64,000 nucleotides of DNA from Verrucomicrobiia bacterium DG1235 (GTDB taxonomy: Bacteria > Verrucomicrobiota > Verrucomicrobiia > Opitutales > Opitutaceae): NCBI GenBank assembly GCA_000155695.1, contig DS990592.1, positions 1,074,184 to 1,138,183 on the forward strand. The letters run 5' to 3'. Below the pieces are notes generated by a model. That model was not told the DNA's origin. It ran no database searches and saw nothing but the letters and a program-made list of their open reading frames with translations. The translations under genes were made by a program, and so were the position numbers. Every line of letters begins with the position of its first letter. Position 1 is the stretch's first letter. Shown piece after piece: positions 1-9,230 of this stretch.

Positions 1-495
1 AAAAAATCCGTAAACAAACCCGACACCATTCCAGCAAACCTTACAAATCCACCCCCTCGTCACGCCACATCAAAGAGTAGGCCGACCACGCTCGTCACGC
101 CGCATCTCAGAGTACCAAGGCCCCCAGTACTTCCACCATCTAATCAATATCAGTACCCATCAGTGTTTATCCGTGTAGATCCGCGGTTCAAACAAGCACC
201 ACCCAATCCCTACACGTTAAATCATCAGGGTTCGCTATCGCGAACGCAGCTTGGCTTCGCCAATCAAGTTTAGCCACCAAGAGGCACAAAAAAGCGCAAA
301 GAAAAACGTCCCTCCGGATGCCCCTGCTCATCCCCCTCAGACAACCAAAACCTACCGGCCGCAGGCCACCTACTCGGCACAGCCGACCTGACAAATACCC
401 TTCTCCTCTCCCTCTTCTCCAATGCAGGATCAACATCGTAAAAAATCGTCGTACATCGGTGGTTAAAAACCAAACCTAACCCAATCCCAACTCCC
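1..495. other. intergenic region with dispersed repeats
   Basis: No convincing gene; the short reading frames here are low-complexity. Two dispersed repeat copies are visible: one at 158-192 (a 'CAGTGTTTATCCGTG...ATCCGCGGTT' pattern that recurs near 14160 and 14970), and one at 271-307 that is the reverse strand of the 'CTTCGTG...GTGGCCAAA' family seen at 2141, 22268, 24045 and 27430. A short element at about 355-395 resembles sequence near 24102. Confidence 0.6.
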
Positions 496-569
496 CACTC
501 ACTACTCACTACTCACTACTCACTACTCACTACTCACTACTCACTACTCACTACTCACCACTCACCACT
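496..569. repeat. 7-bp tandem repeat (CACTACT)n
   Basis: About ten head-to-tail copies of a 7-base unit CACTACT, the last ones degenerating to CACCACT, directly abutting the stop of the transporter gene. The same unit recurs at about 23626-23645 and 27362-27412, always next to a gene end, so it is a recurring intergenic feature of this genome. Confidence 0.9.
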
Positions 570-1992
570 AAAACACCAAAGGCAACACCCACTTCGCGAA
601 AGCCACCAACACACAGATCGCCATAATATTAAGAGCAAATCCCATCCGCGCCATCTGCTCGATCTTCAGTATTCCTGAACCGAATACAATCGCGTTCGGC
701 GGAGTCGCCACCGGCAACATAAACGCGCAGCTCACAGCCAGAGCGACCGGTATCGCCAGCACGATCGGACTCACCCCCATCGACAAAGCGACAGGCCCCA
801 TCAAGGGCAGCAAAGCAGCCGTCGTCGCCGTGTTGCTCGTCACCTCCGTCAAAAATACAATCGTCGTCACCACCACCGCCAAAACCAAAATCACGCTTCC
901 CCCGCCGAGCTCCCCAAAACGCCCGCCAATAAAGTCGGCCAAGCCAGAGTCCTTTATCATCGTCGCCAAAGCCAAGCCTCCGCCAAAAAGCATCAAAACT
1001 CCCCAGGGCAACTTCTGGGCATGGCTCCAGTCAATCAGCCGCTCCCCCGACCCTCCTCCAAACGGAAGAAGAAACAACGCCAAAGCCGCCGACATAGCAA
1101 TCCCTGTATCCGTAATTTCAAGACCCGTAATCCGCGCCAAATACACCCGCGACATCCAACTCGCCGCCGCCAACGAGAAAACGACCAGCACCGTCTTCTC
1201 CGCCCGACTCATCGCTCCCATCTCCCGCAGCTCCTTTGCGATCCGCCTCGTCGACGCTTCACTACCCGAACGCGCCAGCCCCTTCCTCGTCAACCACAGC
1301 CAAGCCAAAAGCAACAGCACGCAACTAAACGGCAGCCCTATCTTCATCCACTCCCCAAATCCGATCTGCAATCCGTAAGCGCTTTCCAAATACGCTGCAA
1401 GCAACGCGTTCGGCGGCGTGCCAATCAAAGTCGCCATTCCGCCAATACTCGCGCTGTAGGCGATGCCAAGCAGCAAGATCGCCCCAAACTCCGAAGATCT
1501 ATCAACCGAGTCATCCTCTACCAGCTTCGCCGTGGAAACCGCCACCGGCAGCATCATAATCGCCGTCGCCGTATTCGACATCCACATACTCAAAAACGCC
1601 GTCACAAGCATCATCCCGCCAACCTGCCGCTTCGGATTCGAGCCAATCGCAGCCACCACGCTGCGAGCGATCCGCAAATGCAATCCCGTCCGCTCCATTG
1701 CAATCGATAAGATGAAGCCCCCCAAGAAGAGAAAAATCAGCGGATGCGAGTAAGACGCAGCGATCGTCTTCATCGACGCGATCCCCACCACCGGAGCCAC
1801 CACCAGCGGCAAAAACGCCGTCGCAGCCAGCGGAATACATTCGGTCGTCCACCAGATCGCCATCGCGCAGCCCAAACCCATCGCCCTCCAGCCCACTTCC
1901 GACAAATCATGAAAAGGCGAATCGACCAGCATCGTGAGCAAAAAAAACGCAACTCCCGCCCACATCCCAATCAACTTCCTATCAACCGCCAT
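568..1992 (-). CDS. SLC13/DASS-family anion (dicarboxylate or sulfate-type) transporter
   Basis: A polytopic inner-membrane protein of about 474 residues, with roughly a dozen hydrophobic segments. It matches the divalent anion:sodium symporter (DASS/SLC13) family: a GTPPNAL motif in the first half and SNTATTAALLP plus VATPPNAIVFG in the second half form the two-fold repeated Na+/substrate sites of the family. It probably imports di- or tricarboxylates or a similar anion with sodium; the substrate cannot be read from sequence. I chose the Met at 1992 (MAVDRKL), just before the first membrane segment. An upstream Met at 2064 has a GGGAG sequence in front of it and would add 24 residues that look unlike a normal leader. 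No operon partner lies next to it. Confidence 0.85.
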   Translation of the reverse strand: MAVDRKLIGMWAGVAFFLLTMLVDSPFHDLSEVGWRAMGLGCAMAIWWTTECIPLAATAFLPLVVAPVVGIASMKTIAASYSHPLIFLFLGGFILSIAMERTGLHLRIARSVVAAIGSNPKRQVGGMMLVTAFLSMWMSNTATAIMMLPVAVSTAKLVEDDSVDRSSEFGAILLLGIAYSASIGGMATLIGTPPNALLAAYLESAYGLQIGFGEWMKIGLPFSCVLLLLAWLWLTRKGLARSGSEASTRRIAKELREMGAMSRAEKTVLVVFSLAAASWMSRVYLARITGLEITDTGIAMSAALALFLLPFGGGSGERLIDWSHAQKLPWGVLMLFGGGLALATMIKDSGLADFIGGRFGELGGGSVILVLAVVVTTIVFLTEVTSNTATTAALLPLMGPVALSMGVSPIVLAIPVALAVSCAFMLPVATPPNAIVFGSGILKIEQMARMGFALNIMAICVLVAFAKWVLPLVF

Positions 1993-2302
1993 GCCAAAGA
2001 GAGAACAATCCTTCTCCTCCTTGCTCAACACACAAATCTTACTCCCACAACCCAACCAAAACACATTCCCTAACTCCCTGTAGACTTGGACCTAAGTCCA
2101 GACCCAACCCGATCACACAACACCAATCACCCAACCCAATCTCTTCGTGACTCTTCGCGCCTCCATAGGTCCGCCAAAACAAAACAACACCAATCCACCA
2201 ACCCATTCGTGCTCATTCGAGCAATTCGTGGGCAAAAAACCACAACCCAATCAACCAACCCAACCGCCTCAAAGCGGAGCCCAAACCCTCCCAAACCCAG
2301 TC
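1993..2302. other. intergenic region with dispersed repeats
   Basis: Contains a copy of the 'CTTCGTGACTCTTCGCGCC...AAAACA' intergenic family (about 2141-2190) followed by a copy of the 'ATTCGTG..CATTCGAGCAATTCGTGGGCAAA' family (about 2203-2240), which reappears almost unchanged at 22568-22612. The short frames through this region look like repeat artefacts. Confidence 0.6.
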
Positions 2303-2785
2303 TCAAATCCGCGTATTCACATTCCAGATATGGTACAAAATCTTGTAATCCCCATCTTCCTCTATTTTCCAAATCTGAAAATATGATCCCGCAAACGTTC
2401 TCGGCTGGGAATCCGGCCGACTGCTAGCCGTTATTGAAAAACTGCCGCTCTCGTATATCTGATCCTCAACGATCCATCTCTTGTCGTAGTCAAAAATCAG
2501 TGAGTGAATCTTCGAGCCCTCACGCTCGCTCTGCCGATGCACCTTCACGATCTCGTCCAACCCACGCACCGGAGGCCGAAAACAAGGCGCCAAAACCGTC
2601 TCATCGGAATAAAACCTTTCCTGCGTCTTAAAATCCCCATCTAGAACCGCAGCGGTGATGATCTCGTTTATTCCAGCGAGCTTCGCCTTTTCCTTTTCGT
2701 TAAGATCCCGTCCCATGACGTAGGCGGGAACGATCAAAGCGAGCATCAAGCCAGACAGAGTACTTATTCGAAAGAGAGATTTCAT
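2303..2785 (-). CDS. exported SnoaL/DUF4440-like small protein
   Basis: About 160 residues beginning MKSLFRISTLSG with a hydrophobic signal peptide ending near VMG-RDL. The body (INEIITAAVLDGDFKTQERFY...) and the C-terminal half (FAGSYFQIWKIEEDGDYKILYHIWN) have the layout of NTF2-like DUF4440/SnoaL domains: an alpha helix with a small pocket built on a curved sheet, often ending W-K...G.W.I..d.WN. No catalytic function can be assigned. The Met at 2785 was preferred over 2833 because it begins the signal peptide. It stands alone, with repeats on both sides. Confidence 0.65.
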   Translation of the reverse strand: MKSLFRISTLSGLMLALIVPAYVMGRDLNEKEKAKLAGINEIITAAVLDGDFKTQERFYSDETVLAPCFRPPVRGLDEIVKVHRQSEREGSKIHSLIFDYDKRWIVEDQIYESGSFSITASSRPDSQPRTFAGSYFQIWKIEEDGDYKILYHIWNVNTRI

Positions 2786-2865
2786 TGCGCTAAGGATCGA
2801 ATTCAGAGTTGCCAATAAAGATTCCCTCCGCAAGCAGCGGGGTATTTGAAAAACAATCTAATTAG

Positions 2866-2937
2866 GCTTGGGACAGCGCCCAAGCCCTACCTTTTCGAAA
2901 AGCGCAAAGGTAGGGTCCGGGCGCCGCCCCGGACCTA
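2866..2937. repeat. cluster of three hairpins (REP-like)
   Basis: Three consecutive inverted repeats: GGCTTGGG/CCCAAGCC (2866-2887), CTACCTTT/AAAGGTAG (2888-2913) and GGTCCGGG/CCCCGGACC (about 2914-2937). They lie in a 519-bp gap between the DUF4440-like gene and the cbb3 operon. No U-tract follows, so these look like a palindromic intergenic element rather than a simple terminator. The rest of the gap (2938-3304) holds nothing I can name. Confidence 0.6.
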
Positions 2938-3304
2938 GCGTCCAAAAAACTACCCACCGCATACCGAAAAATCAAAAGACTCTCCTCAAAAAGCCACACT
3001 TAGAAAATCCCCTCACATCGATAGTGCTTCCCCTTATGACGGCCCTTCATTGCAAGCAGACTCCTCACTCTACACTCCCGGTCGCCCCTCAAGCAAAGCC
3101 GCACTTGGACTATTCCAACGCGTAAGCCGAGTAACCAAAAACCTGATACCATTCCTTTCCAACTACTTGTTCGGCTTTGAACCAAGCCTGGATTGATTCG
3201 ATCGATTAGATCTCCTTCGCAAGCTCATCCGCTACGTTAATACCAGCGCGGAAATTCATGCCGTGCGCAATAAGAGCTAAGCTCAAGGCGTATGACGGTC
3301 ACTC

Positions 3305-4948
3305 ATGCTTCCTATCACCGCCATCCTCCTCGCTGGAGTATTTCTAGTCTCGATCATCGCGCTGCTGGTATTGATTTGGTCGATTTCTTCCGGACAATTT
3401 TCAATGGGGCCAGGCAGCTCGAGGGTAATCTTCTACCGAGCAGACGGCAGACGAATCGAAGATCCCGCGAGCACATCGGAGAATCGTGAACAGCTTCAGC
3501 AACTTCTTGTCGACTCAGAAGAACGACTTCCTCCCCAACCTCCCCCCGAAACAAACGATCCCGCCTCGCGGCGCGAGAGCGACGCATCTACCGCCCGTTC
3601 CGTCCGCTATCTGTTGGGCTCGGCCTGCTTTTGGCTCATAGCTGGCTCCTTTTTCGGACTCGCCGCATCATTGAAGTTCAACTTCCCCGACTGGCTTAAC
3701 CGCGACTACGAGTTCACCTTCGGCGTTTTTCGGTCTCTTCATCTGAATCTCGTGATCTATGGATGGGTCTCCATGGCGGGCATGGGCGTATCCCTTTGGC
3801 TGATACCGCGACTGTTGAAAAATCGCCTGCGGTCCGATTTTCTAGCCCTCGTAGGGACTCATGTTTGGAACCTTGCCCTGGTCATTGGCACCTTCTCGCT
3901 TTTTGCCGGCCTAACGGACGGGATCGAGTGGCTGGAGTTTCCCTGGCAAACAGACCTGCTATTCGCCATCGGCGGAGCCCTTATCGGCATGCCAATTCTG
4001 CTCTGCATCAAGCGCCGCAGAGTTGACCACCTTTACGTCTCCGTCTGGTACATCGGAGCGGCTTTCGTCTGGTTCCCTTTCCTATTCATCGTGGCAAACT
4101 TGCCCATCTACGAAGGCGTCCAGCATGCTATCGTGAATTGGTGGTACGCCCACAATGTATTGGGACTTTGGATAACCCCATTCGGTCTCGCTGCCGCCTA
4201 CTACTTCATACCAAAGGTCATCGGCAAGCCCATCTATTCCTACCAACTATCGCTCCTCGGTTTCTGGGCACTCGCTCTGTTCTATAGTCAGGTGGGCCTG
4301 CATCACCTTATCGGGGGTCCGGTGCCGACATGGCTCGTTAGCCTTTCCGTGGTGAGCAGCATTATGATGGTTGTGCCGGTGATCGCCGTCGCGATCAACC
4401 ACCACCGTACCATGTGGGGCAGCTTCAAGGCGATGAAGCTCTCGCCTACCCTGCTCTTCATCGTGACCGGCGCCATCATGTACACCATCGTATCCCTTCA
4501 GGGTTCTGCTCAATCCCTGCGTATCGTAAATACCACGACACACTTCACCCATGCGACCGTCGCCCACGCCCACCTCGGAGTATACGGCTTCGCTTCCTTC
4601 ATTCTCTTCGGCTCCATCTACTTCATTTTTCCGCGACTCAGCGGTCGCAACTGGATCTCGCAGAGGCTGATCACCACGCACTATGTCCTTTCGCTCACAG
4701 GAATCGTTCTCTACGGCGGCGTCTTCTTCTACGGCGGAGTCGTGCAGGGCCTGCAAATGCAGGACGGGGCCAACGCCTTCTCCGAAATCGTCGCATCTAC
4801 CAAACCCTACCTCTGGCTGCGTACTGTCGCCGGGGCTCTGATGACCCTTGGTCACCTCGTCTTCGTCGGTCACATGTGGTGGGTCTGGTACGCCCCTAGA
4901 TCCGCCCGCAGCTTTACGCCGCTGCCTATCGAAGGGGGTGCCGCATGA
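3305..4948 (+). CDS. ccoN: cbb3-type cytochrome c oxidase subunit I fused to a CcoS-like N-terminus
   Basis: Catalytic haem-copper subunit of a cbb3 (high oxygen affinity) terminal oxidase in the inner membrane. The oxidase domain (about residues 95-547) shows FRSLHLNLVIYGWVSM with a low-spin haem histidine, WWYAHNVLGLW and GLHHL (Cu-B ligands), and HFTHATVAHAHLGVYGF (haem ligands). Before it, residues 1-45 look like a complete CcoS assembly protein: one membrane helix followed by LIWSISSGQF and RVIFYRADGR; CcoS is normally a separate protein of about 50-70 residues. A 50-residue charged linker joins the two. Total length is 547 versus about 470-480 for normal CcoN. The stop overlaps the start of ccoO (ATGA), so the operon is tightly coupled. 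Confidence 0.95.
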   Translation: MLPITAILLAGVFLVSIIALLVLIWSISSGQFSMGPGSSRVIFYRADGRRIEDPASTSENREQLQQLLVDSEERLPPQPPPETNDPASRRESDASTARSVRYLLGSACFWLIAGSFFGLAASLKFNFPDWLNRDYEFTFGVFRSLHLNLVIYGWVSMAGMGVSLWLIPRLLKNRLRSDFLALVGTHVWNLALVIGTFSLFAGLTDGIEWLEFPWQTDLLFAIGGALIGMPILLCIKRRRVDHLYVSVWYIGAAFVWFPFLFIVANLPIYEGVQHAIVNWWYAHNVLGLWITPFGLAAAYYFIPKVIGKPIYSYQLSLLGFWALALFYSQVGLHHLIGGPVPTWLVSLSVVSSIMMVVPVIAVAINHHRTMWGSFKAMKLSPTLLFIVTGAIMYTIVSLQGSAQSLRIVNTTTHFTHATVAHAHLGVYGFASFILFGSIYFIFPRLSGRNWISQRLITTHYVLSLTGIVLYGGVFFYGGVVQGLQMQDGANAFSEIVASTKPYLWLRTVAGALMTLGHLVFVGHMWWVWYAPRSARSFTPLPIEGGAA

Positions 4949-5544
4949 GAAGAACCATCGGCTTCATTGTAGTTGCAATAGGGATACTCGCCTACGCGAC
5001 CCTCCTCCTCGTTGCTATTCCCTCCCTGCAGCTAGACGACATTGAGCAGTCCCCCAAGCACATACCGAGCAATGCACAGATCGAACGCGGTCGCGAGGTC
5101 TATATCGAAGCTGGCTGCCTCTACTGCCATTCCCAGCAGCCAACCACTCTCGATTTCGCTCCGGACCTTAACCGAAATTGGGGACGCTATGCCGTGCCTG
5201 CCGACTACGTGGGCGACCATCCACACCTCCTCGGAACCATGCGGACCGGGCCTGATCTCCACAACATCGGAGCCCGACAGCCTAGCGAGGATTGGCACCT
5301 CATTCATCTATATCAGCCGCGCTCTGTGCTTCCCAACTCGGTGATGCCATCCTACCAGTATCTTTTCACCCATGTAGCCAAAGTCCCGCCGGGACAAAAG
5401 CAAGTCTCCGTACCCGAAAAATGGGTACCGGAAGGAAACAAAGTAATTGCCTCGCAGGACGCGCTAGACCTCGTCGCCTACCTTCAATCCCTCGACCATA
5501 CCTACCAAGTGGACGAGCCCAAAGACGCCGAAAAAATGCCCTAG
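4945..5544 (+). CDS. ccoO: cbb3-type cytochrome c oxidase monohaem subunit II
   Basis: 199 residues with an N-terminal membrane anchor (GFIVVAIGILAYATLLLVA) and a periplasmic c-type cytochrome domain with haem motif CLYCHSQQ; the distal haem ligand is probably the Met in NSVMPSYQYLF. The stretch FAPDLNRNWGRYAVPADYVGDHPHLLGTMRTGPDLHNIGAR is the signature region of CcoO, which passes electrons toward the CcoN haems. It overlaps ccoN by 4 bases and is followed 8 bases later by the next cytochrome gene. Confidence 0.93.
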   Translation: MRRTIGFIVVAIGILAYATLLLVAIPSLQLDDIEQSPKHIPSNAQIERGREVYIEAGCLYCHSQQPTTLDFAPDLNRNWGRYAVPADYVGDHPHLLGTMRTGPDLHNIGARQPSEDWHLIHLYQPRSVLPNSVMPSYQYLFTHVAKVPPGQKQVSVPEKWVPEGNKVIASQDALDLVAYLQSLDHTYQVDEPKDAEKMP

Positions 5545-5552
5545 GCCCCGCG

Positions 5553-6164
5553 ATGTTCGAAGACAAAGACCACATTTTCAAACGCGAGAAGGCCGATCCC
5601 AACGAGGGCGACCGCCCTTGGCCGCTAGCCATCTGGCTGCTCATCATCGTCATGAGCTGCTTCGCTTTCGGCTATCTGCTCGTCTTCACCGGTGACGGAG
5701 ACGCCAGCAGGGGCGACATGCGCTTCGCCGCCCGTAGCGAAATGATCAGCGCAGCGGCCGACGTCCCCGAACTTGATCCAGCCGCGGCGCTGCTGGCGGA
5801 AGGCGAAAGAGTCTATAAATCCATCTGCCTCGCTTGCCATCAAGGCAACGGCCTCGGGCTGCCTAGAGCCTTTCCTCCGCTCGCGGACTCGGAATGGGTT
5901 CTTGGTCCCAGCGAAACGCCCGTACGCATCGTCCTGCACGGCTTGTCCGGTCCGATTTCAGTCAAAGGCCAGTCCTACAACGGCGTCATGCCGGGCTTCG
6001 GAGCACAACTTAGCGACGATGAAATCGCAGCCGTCGTCACCTACGTACGTTCCGCTTGGGGCAACGAAGCGCAATCCGTAAGCCCCGCTCTCGTGGCAGC
6101 CGAGAGAGCGGCAAACCCGTCAAGAGGGCCATGGACCGCGGATGAGCTCCCAAGCGCAAACTAA
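5553..6164 (+). CDS. membrane-anchored monohaem cytochrome c, CcoP-like
   Basis: 203 residues: a cytoplasmic N-terminus (MFEDKDHIFKRE), one membrane helix (about 26-46), then one cytochrome c domain with CLACHQ and a Met ligand in GVMPGFGAQLSDDEIAAVVTYVRSAWGN. Its position after ccoO indicates the role of CcoP, the electron entry subunit, but classical CcoP has two haem motifs and this has one. The Met at 5553 lies just after the ccoO stop; an in-frame Met at 5292 would read through ccoO and is rejected. The end overlaps the next gene by 23 bases. Confidence 0.88.
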   Translation: MFEDKDHIFKREKADPNEGDRPWPLAIWLLIIVMSCFAFGYLLVFTGDGDASRGDMRFAARSEMISAAADVPELDPAAALLAEGERVYKSICLACHQGNGLGLPRAFPPLADSEWVLGPSETPVRIVLHGLSGPISVKGQSYNGVMPGFGAQLSDDEIAAVVTYVRSAWGNEAQSVSPALVAAERAANPSRGPWTADELPSAN

Positions 6165-8253
6165 GCTCTTCCAGGTCTCGGGACTCTGGTGCTCGTCCTG
6201 CGCCAAAGCCCTTGAGCGTGCGACAGGTTCCATACCGGGCATCGAAGCGAGCTCCGTCGACTTCGCCACCCATACCTTAAGAGCCCGCGGCCAATCCGAA
6301 AACTCCTTCGCGGAACTGATAAAACGAACCCTCTCCTTGGGCTACAGCATAAGCCCCTTCCGGGACGTACGCGACTCAGTAAAAACAAGTCAGCTTCAGT
6401 TCAGGCAAGAACTCGTGCGGGCGGCCATTCTGAGCGTATTCACATTTTGGACCATGGCCTTCGCCCTTGTCGAATACTTCGAGCCTGCAGGACCCCTCAG
6501 CGATCAGGAGTTTCGCTGGTACGCCCTCGCCAGCGGCTTGCTCGCCTCCACAGGAATCGCGTTCGGAGCAAACAAGATTTACACGATCGGACTGCTAGGC
6601 CTCGCTCGCGGAAAACCTACCATCGATAGCCTGCTCTGCCTCACATCTATCAGCTGCCTCGCCATCTCCTTCCTGAACTTTTGGCAAGGCAGCCGCGACC
6701 TCTACTTCGATTCGGCTATCGGAACCCTCGCCCTCGTGGCCTGCATTCGCGCCGGCTCTTCCTTCCTCTCACTCAAACAGCTCTCCGCCATCTTCGGATC
6801 CTTTCACGGCGTAGAAACTCAACTTCGCTTGAGCGACGGAGCGGGCAACTACGCTTTGAAGCCCCTCGCCACCGCTCTCCCGGGTTCCCTCGTGCAAGTC
6901 AACGCAGGCGAGGTGATTCCAGTTGACGGTTCCATCACGGGCGGAAGCGGCACTATCCAGACCGCCTTACTCACCGGCGAATCGGAACCGACAAACGCCA
7001 GCCCCGGCAAAACCGTACTCGCCGGCGAAACCCTGTTGGCAGGCAGCCTGGAAATCCGCGTGGAAAAAGCCTTCGGCCAACGCCACATCGATCTGCTCAG
7101 TCGCGAAACCATAGAATCCTTTCATGATGACGATACACCCTCGTTCATCGAAAACGCGCTTGGTTTCGCCGCCCCCACTCTCCTCATCGTGTCGATAGCC
7201 TGGCTGCCAGTCGCCCTTCGTCTCCATGACACATGGCAAAACGCAGTCGTATCAAGTCTCTCACTACTCATCGTCGGCTGTCCCTGCGCCCTATACTTCG
7301 CCCTAAACATCCCCTTGCTCAAAGCCCAGGTCGAAGCCCCGCGACGATGCTACCTGCTCTACAGACCAAGACGACTCGACCAAGTCGCCAAGGTCAACGC
7401 CATCGCCCTCGACAAGACAGGCACCCTCACCAACCGAGCACCGGAGCTCACACTCCTCGCCAACGACACACAACACAGCGAAGCCGAAATCTGGTCCGCC
7501 CTCGCCGGGGCCGAGCAAAACGTGCACCATCCTATCTCCTACGCGATCACTCAAACCTGTCTGCAGCTCGGACTCTTCCCGCAATCCGTCACCAATCTCT
7601 CGATACGGCCACGCGAAATCCGATTTACCTGGAAGCATTGCTCTTGGCGCTTCGGCGCGAACGATTCCGCTTCCCAAGACGCAGACCTCTGCCTTGAAGC
7701 GCTCGACGGCCCACCACAAACCGCACGCTTCCAGCTCAAGGCCGAACCCGCACGCACCGTGGCAGCCATCCTCGAAACCCTCGCCCTAAGAGGCGAGACG
7801 CACCTCTTGAGTGGCGACGCAGAGTTTCGCGTCAAAACGTTCGCCAAGCGACACAAGATTCCTCACGCCCACTTCGCCCTAACTCCACAACAAAAAGCGA
7901 GGTACATCGAAGACCTGCAAGTTCAAGGCCTTTCTCCACTGTATTTTGGAGATGGATACAACGACATCCAAGCCATGAAGGCTGCCACCTTTTCGCTAGC
8001 CGCTCCTCATTCCGCCCCTGCAGTGCGCCTAGCCGCCGACGCCCACGTGCTTTACAACGACGCGAAAACCTTTCGCTCCCTCTTCAAGGCCTCGACTCAA
8101 CTAAAAAAGCGGACGCGGCAAAACTTCGCCATCGCCATACTCTACAACCTCACCGTCATCCCCGCCGCTCTGCTAGGAGCCTTCAGCCCCCTGCTCGCCG
8201 CCGCAGCCATGCTCAGCGTAGTCGTACTCATCACCCTAAATTCCACCCGCTAG
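6142..8253 (+). CDS. ccoI: copper-translocating P-type ATPase (cbb3 oxidase biogenesis)
   Basis: 703 residues. An N-terminal metal-binding domain with GLWCSSCAKAL (CxxC), about eight membrane segments, the TGES actuator motif, the ion-site motif GCPCAL, the phosphorylation motif DKTGTLTN, an HP motif (HHPISYA) and the hinge motif GDGYNDIQAMKAA identify a P1B heavy-metal ATPase. Next to cbb3 genes this is CcoI, which delivers copper for the Cu-B centre. The start MSSQAQT lies inside the end of the cytochrome gene. No ccoG or ccoH is visible, and CcoS is present only as the ccoN fusion. Confidence 0.93.
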   Translation: MSSQAQTKLFQVSGLWCSSCAKALERATGSIPGIEASSVDFATHTLRARGQSENSFAELIKRTLSLGYSISPFRDVRDSVKTSQLQFRQELVRAAILSVFTFWTMAFALVEYFEPAGPLSDQEFRWYALASGLLASTGIAFGANKIYTIGLLGLARGKPTIDSLLCLTSISCLAISFLNFWQGSRDLYFDSAIGTLALVACIRAGSSFLSLKQLSAIFGSFHGVETQLRLSDGAGNYALKPLATALPGSLVQVNAGEVIPVDGSITGGSGTIQTALLTGESEPTNASPGKTVLAGETLLAGSLEIRVEKAFGQRHIDLLSRETIESFHDDDTPSFIENALGFAAPTLLIVSIAWLPVALRLHDTWQNAVVSSLSLLIVGCPCALYFALNIPLLKAQVEAPRRCYLLYRPRRLDQVAKVNAIALDKTGTLTNRAPELTLLANDTQHSEAEIWSALAGAEQNVHHPISYAITQTCLQLGLFPQSVTNLSIRPREIRFTWKHCSWRFGANDSASQDADLCLEALDGPPQTARFQLKAEPARTVAAILETLALRGETHLLSGDAEFRVKTFAKRHKIPHAHFALTPQQKARYIEDLQVQGLSPLYFGDGYNDIQAMKAATFSLAAPHSAPAVRLAADAHVLYNDAKTFRSLFKASTQLKKRTRQNFAIAILYNLTVIPAALLGAFSPLLAAAAMLSVVVLITLNSTR

Positions 8254-8698
8254 CCCCGAAGCGCACCAAGCTGACTTGGACGCCATTCGAGTTCCCCCCC
8301 AATTTCCATCTGACTCAAAACAACAAGCCGTCCAAAAAAAATTCCTGCTCCCTGCTGTCTATCAATAGCATCATACGTCCCCTACGCTTTTCTGCTAACC
8401 TCATTCGCCGAGTCGTCGTCCTCACCTACGAGGAACGACGCCCTTGAGCACTGCGCGGCGCGGGCTGAAGGCCTTTGGTGTTTCTAAAGTCAAGAACCTG
8501 TTCACCTGAATTTGGATACGCTAGCCCATTGTTAACAACTAGATAGAAAAACCAGTTTTTCCTATCGACCTTGATCACCCGGATAAGAAAAGATACGACA
8601 GCCTTCCAACTCATTAAATCCCTGATGACTGCGGCAGGCATTAATCAATGCCCTCGATCTTCGATCTAAATTAAATCAATAATACCGCAAAGAATAAG
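8254..8698. other. intergenic region with an imperfect hairpin
   Basis: No gene I can support. A hairpin CGTCGTCCTC-acctac-GAGGAACGACG lies at about 8412-8440 without a U-tract. A 71-codon minus-strand frame at 8426-8641 reads through that hairpin and has no recognisable features, so it is probably a repeat artefact. Confidence 0.5.
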
Positions 8699-9082
8699 AT
8701 GGCACACACGGTTGAATGGATAGAGAACGGCGTAATTTGGAGATTCTTCAAAACGGTTAACTCAAACGAAATCAAACTTGTTCACACGAAATTCTACTCC
8801 GACCGCAGATGCGACAAAGTTAAGTTTCAGATTTTTGACCTGTCAGACCTGAAAACTTCCATTTTGTTCGAATCAGAGATCAGAACTGCCGCGATCTTCG
8901 ACACGGGCGGTAGCAGGATCGTGCCAAATCTAAGGGTCGCATTCGTAGTGAGCGAGCATTCGCCAATCCGCGATGTGGAACGCTACATCGAAGAATCCCA
9001 AAAGATGAAAACGTCCAATACCTTCGGAGTATTCCAAGACCTCGAGTCCGCTGAAAAATGGGGCCGAGAAGGCAAATTCTAG
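8699..9082 (+). CDS. small STAS/SpoIIAA-like protein of unknown function
   Basis: 127 residues, soluble, no signal peptide. Alternating beta strands and helices, with the C-terminal ERYIEESQKMKTSNTFGVF-QDLESAEKWGREG, resemble the SpoIIAA-like/STAS fold of small bacterial proteins in which a final 'F.d...A..W' helix closes the domain. No SD is obvious before ATG at 8699. It stands alone between the cbb3 operon and the convergent nrdG gene. Function is unknown. Confidence 0.6.
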   Translation: MAHTVEWIENGVIWRFFKTVNSNEIKLVHTKFYSDRRCDKVKFQIFDLSDLKTSILFESEIRTAAIFDTGGSRIVPNLRVAFVVSEHSPIRDVERYIEESQKMKTSNTFGVFQDLESAEKWGREGKF

Positions 9083-9230
9083 CATACGAGACTTTCGCCC
9101 CATCAAAAACACAAGCTCCGTTCAGCCTGAAAAGTCGTTCGACATAAGCTGATTCCGCAAGAGCGTTTCGCTCCCTGCCCACCTAGCCTAGACGCCTATC
9201 ACGTTAGGGAGTAGATTTGCTCGGGATAAA

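Noticed and set aside
3195-3215. FNR-like box upstream of ccoN (TTGATTCGATCGATT)
   Set aside because: Second half-site does not match ATCAA; only the first half fits.
8426-8641. 71-codon minus-strand frame downstream of ccoI
   Set aside because: It reads through an imperfect hairpin and has no homology that I recognise; probably a repeat artefact.
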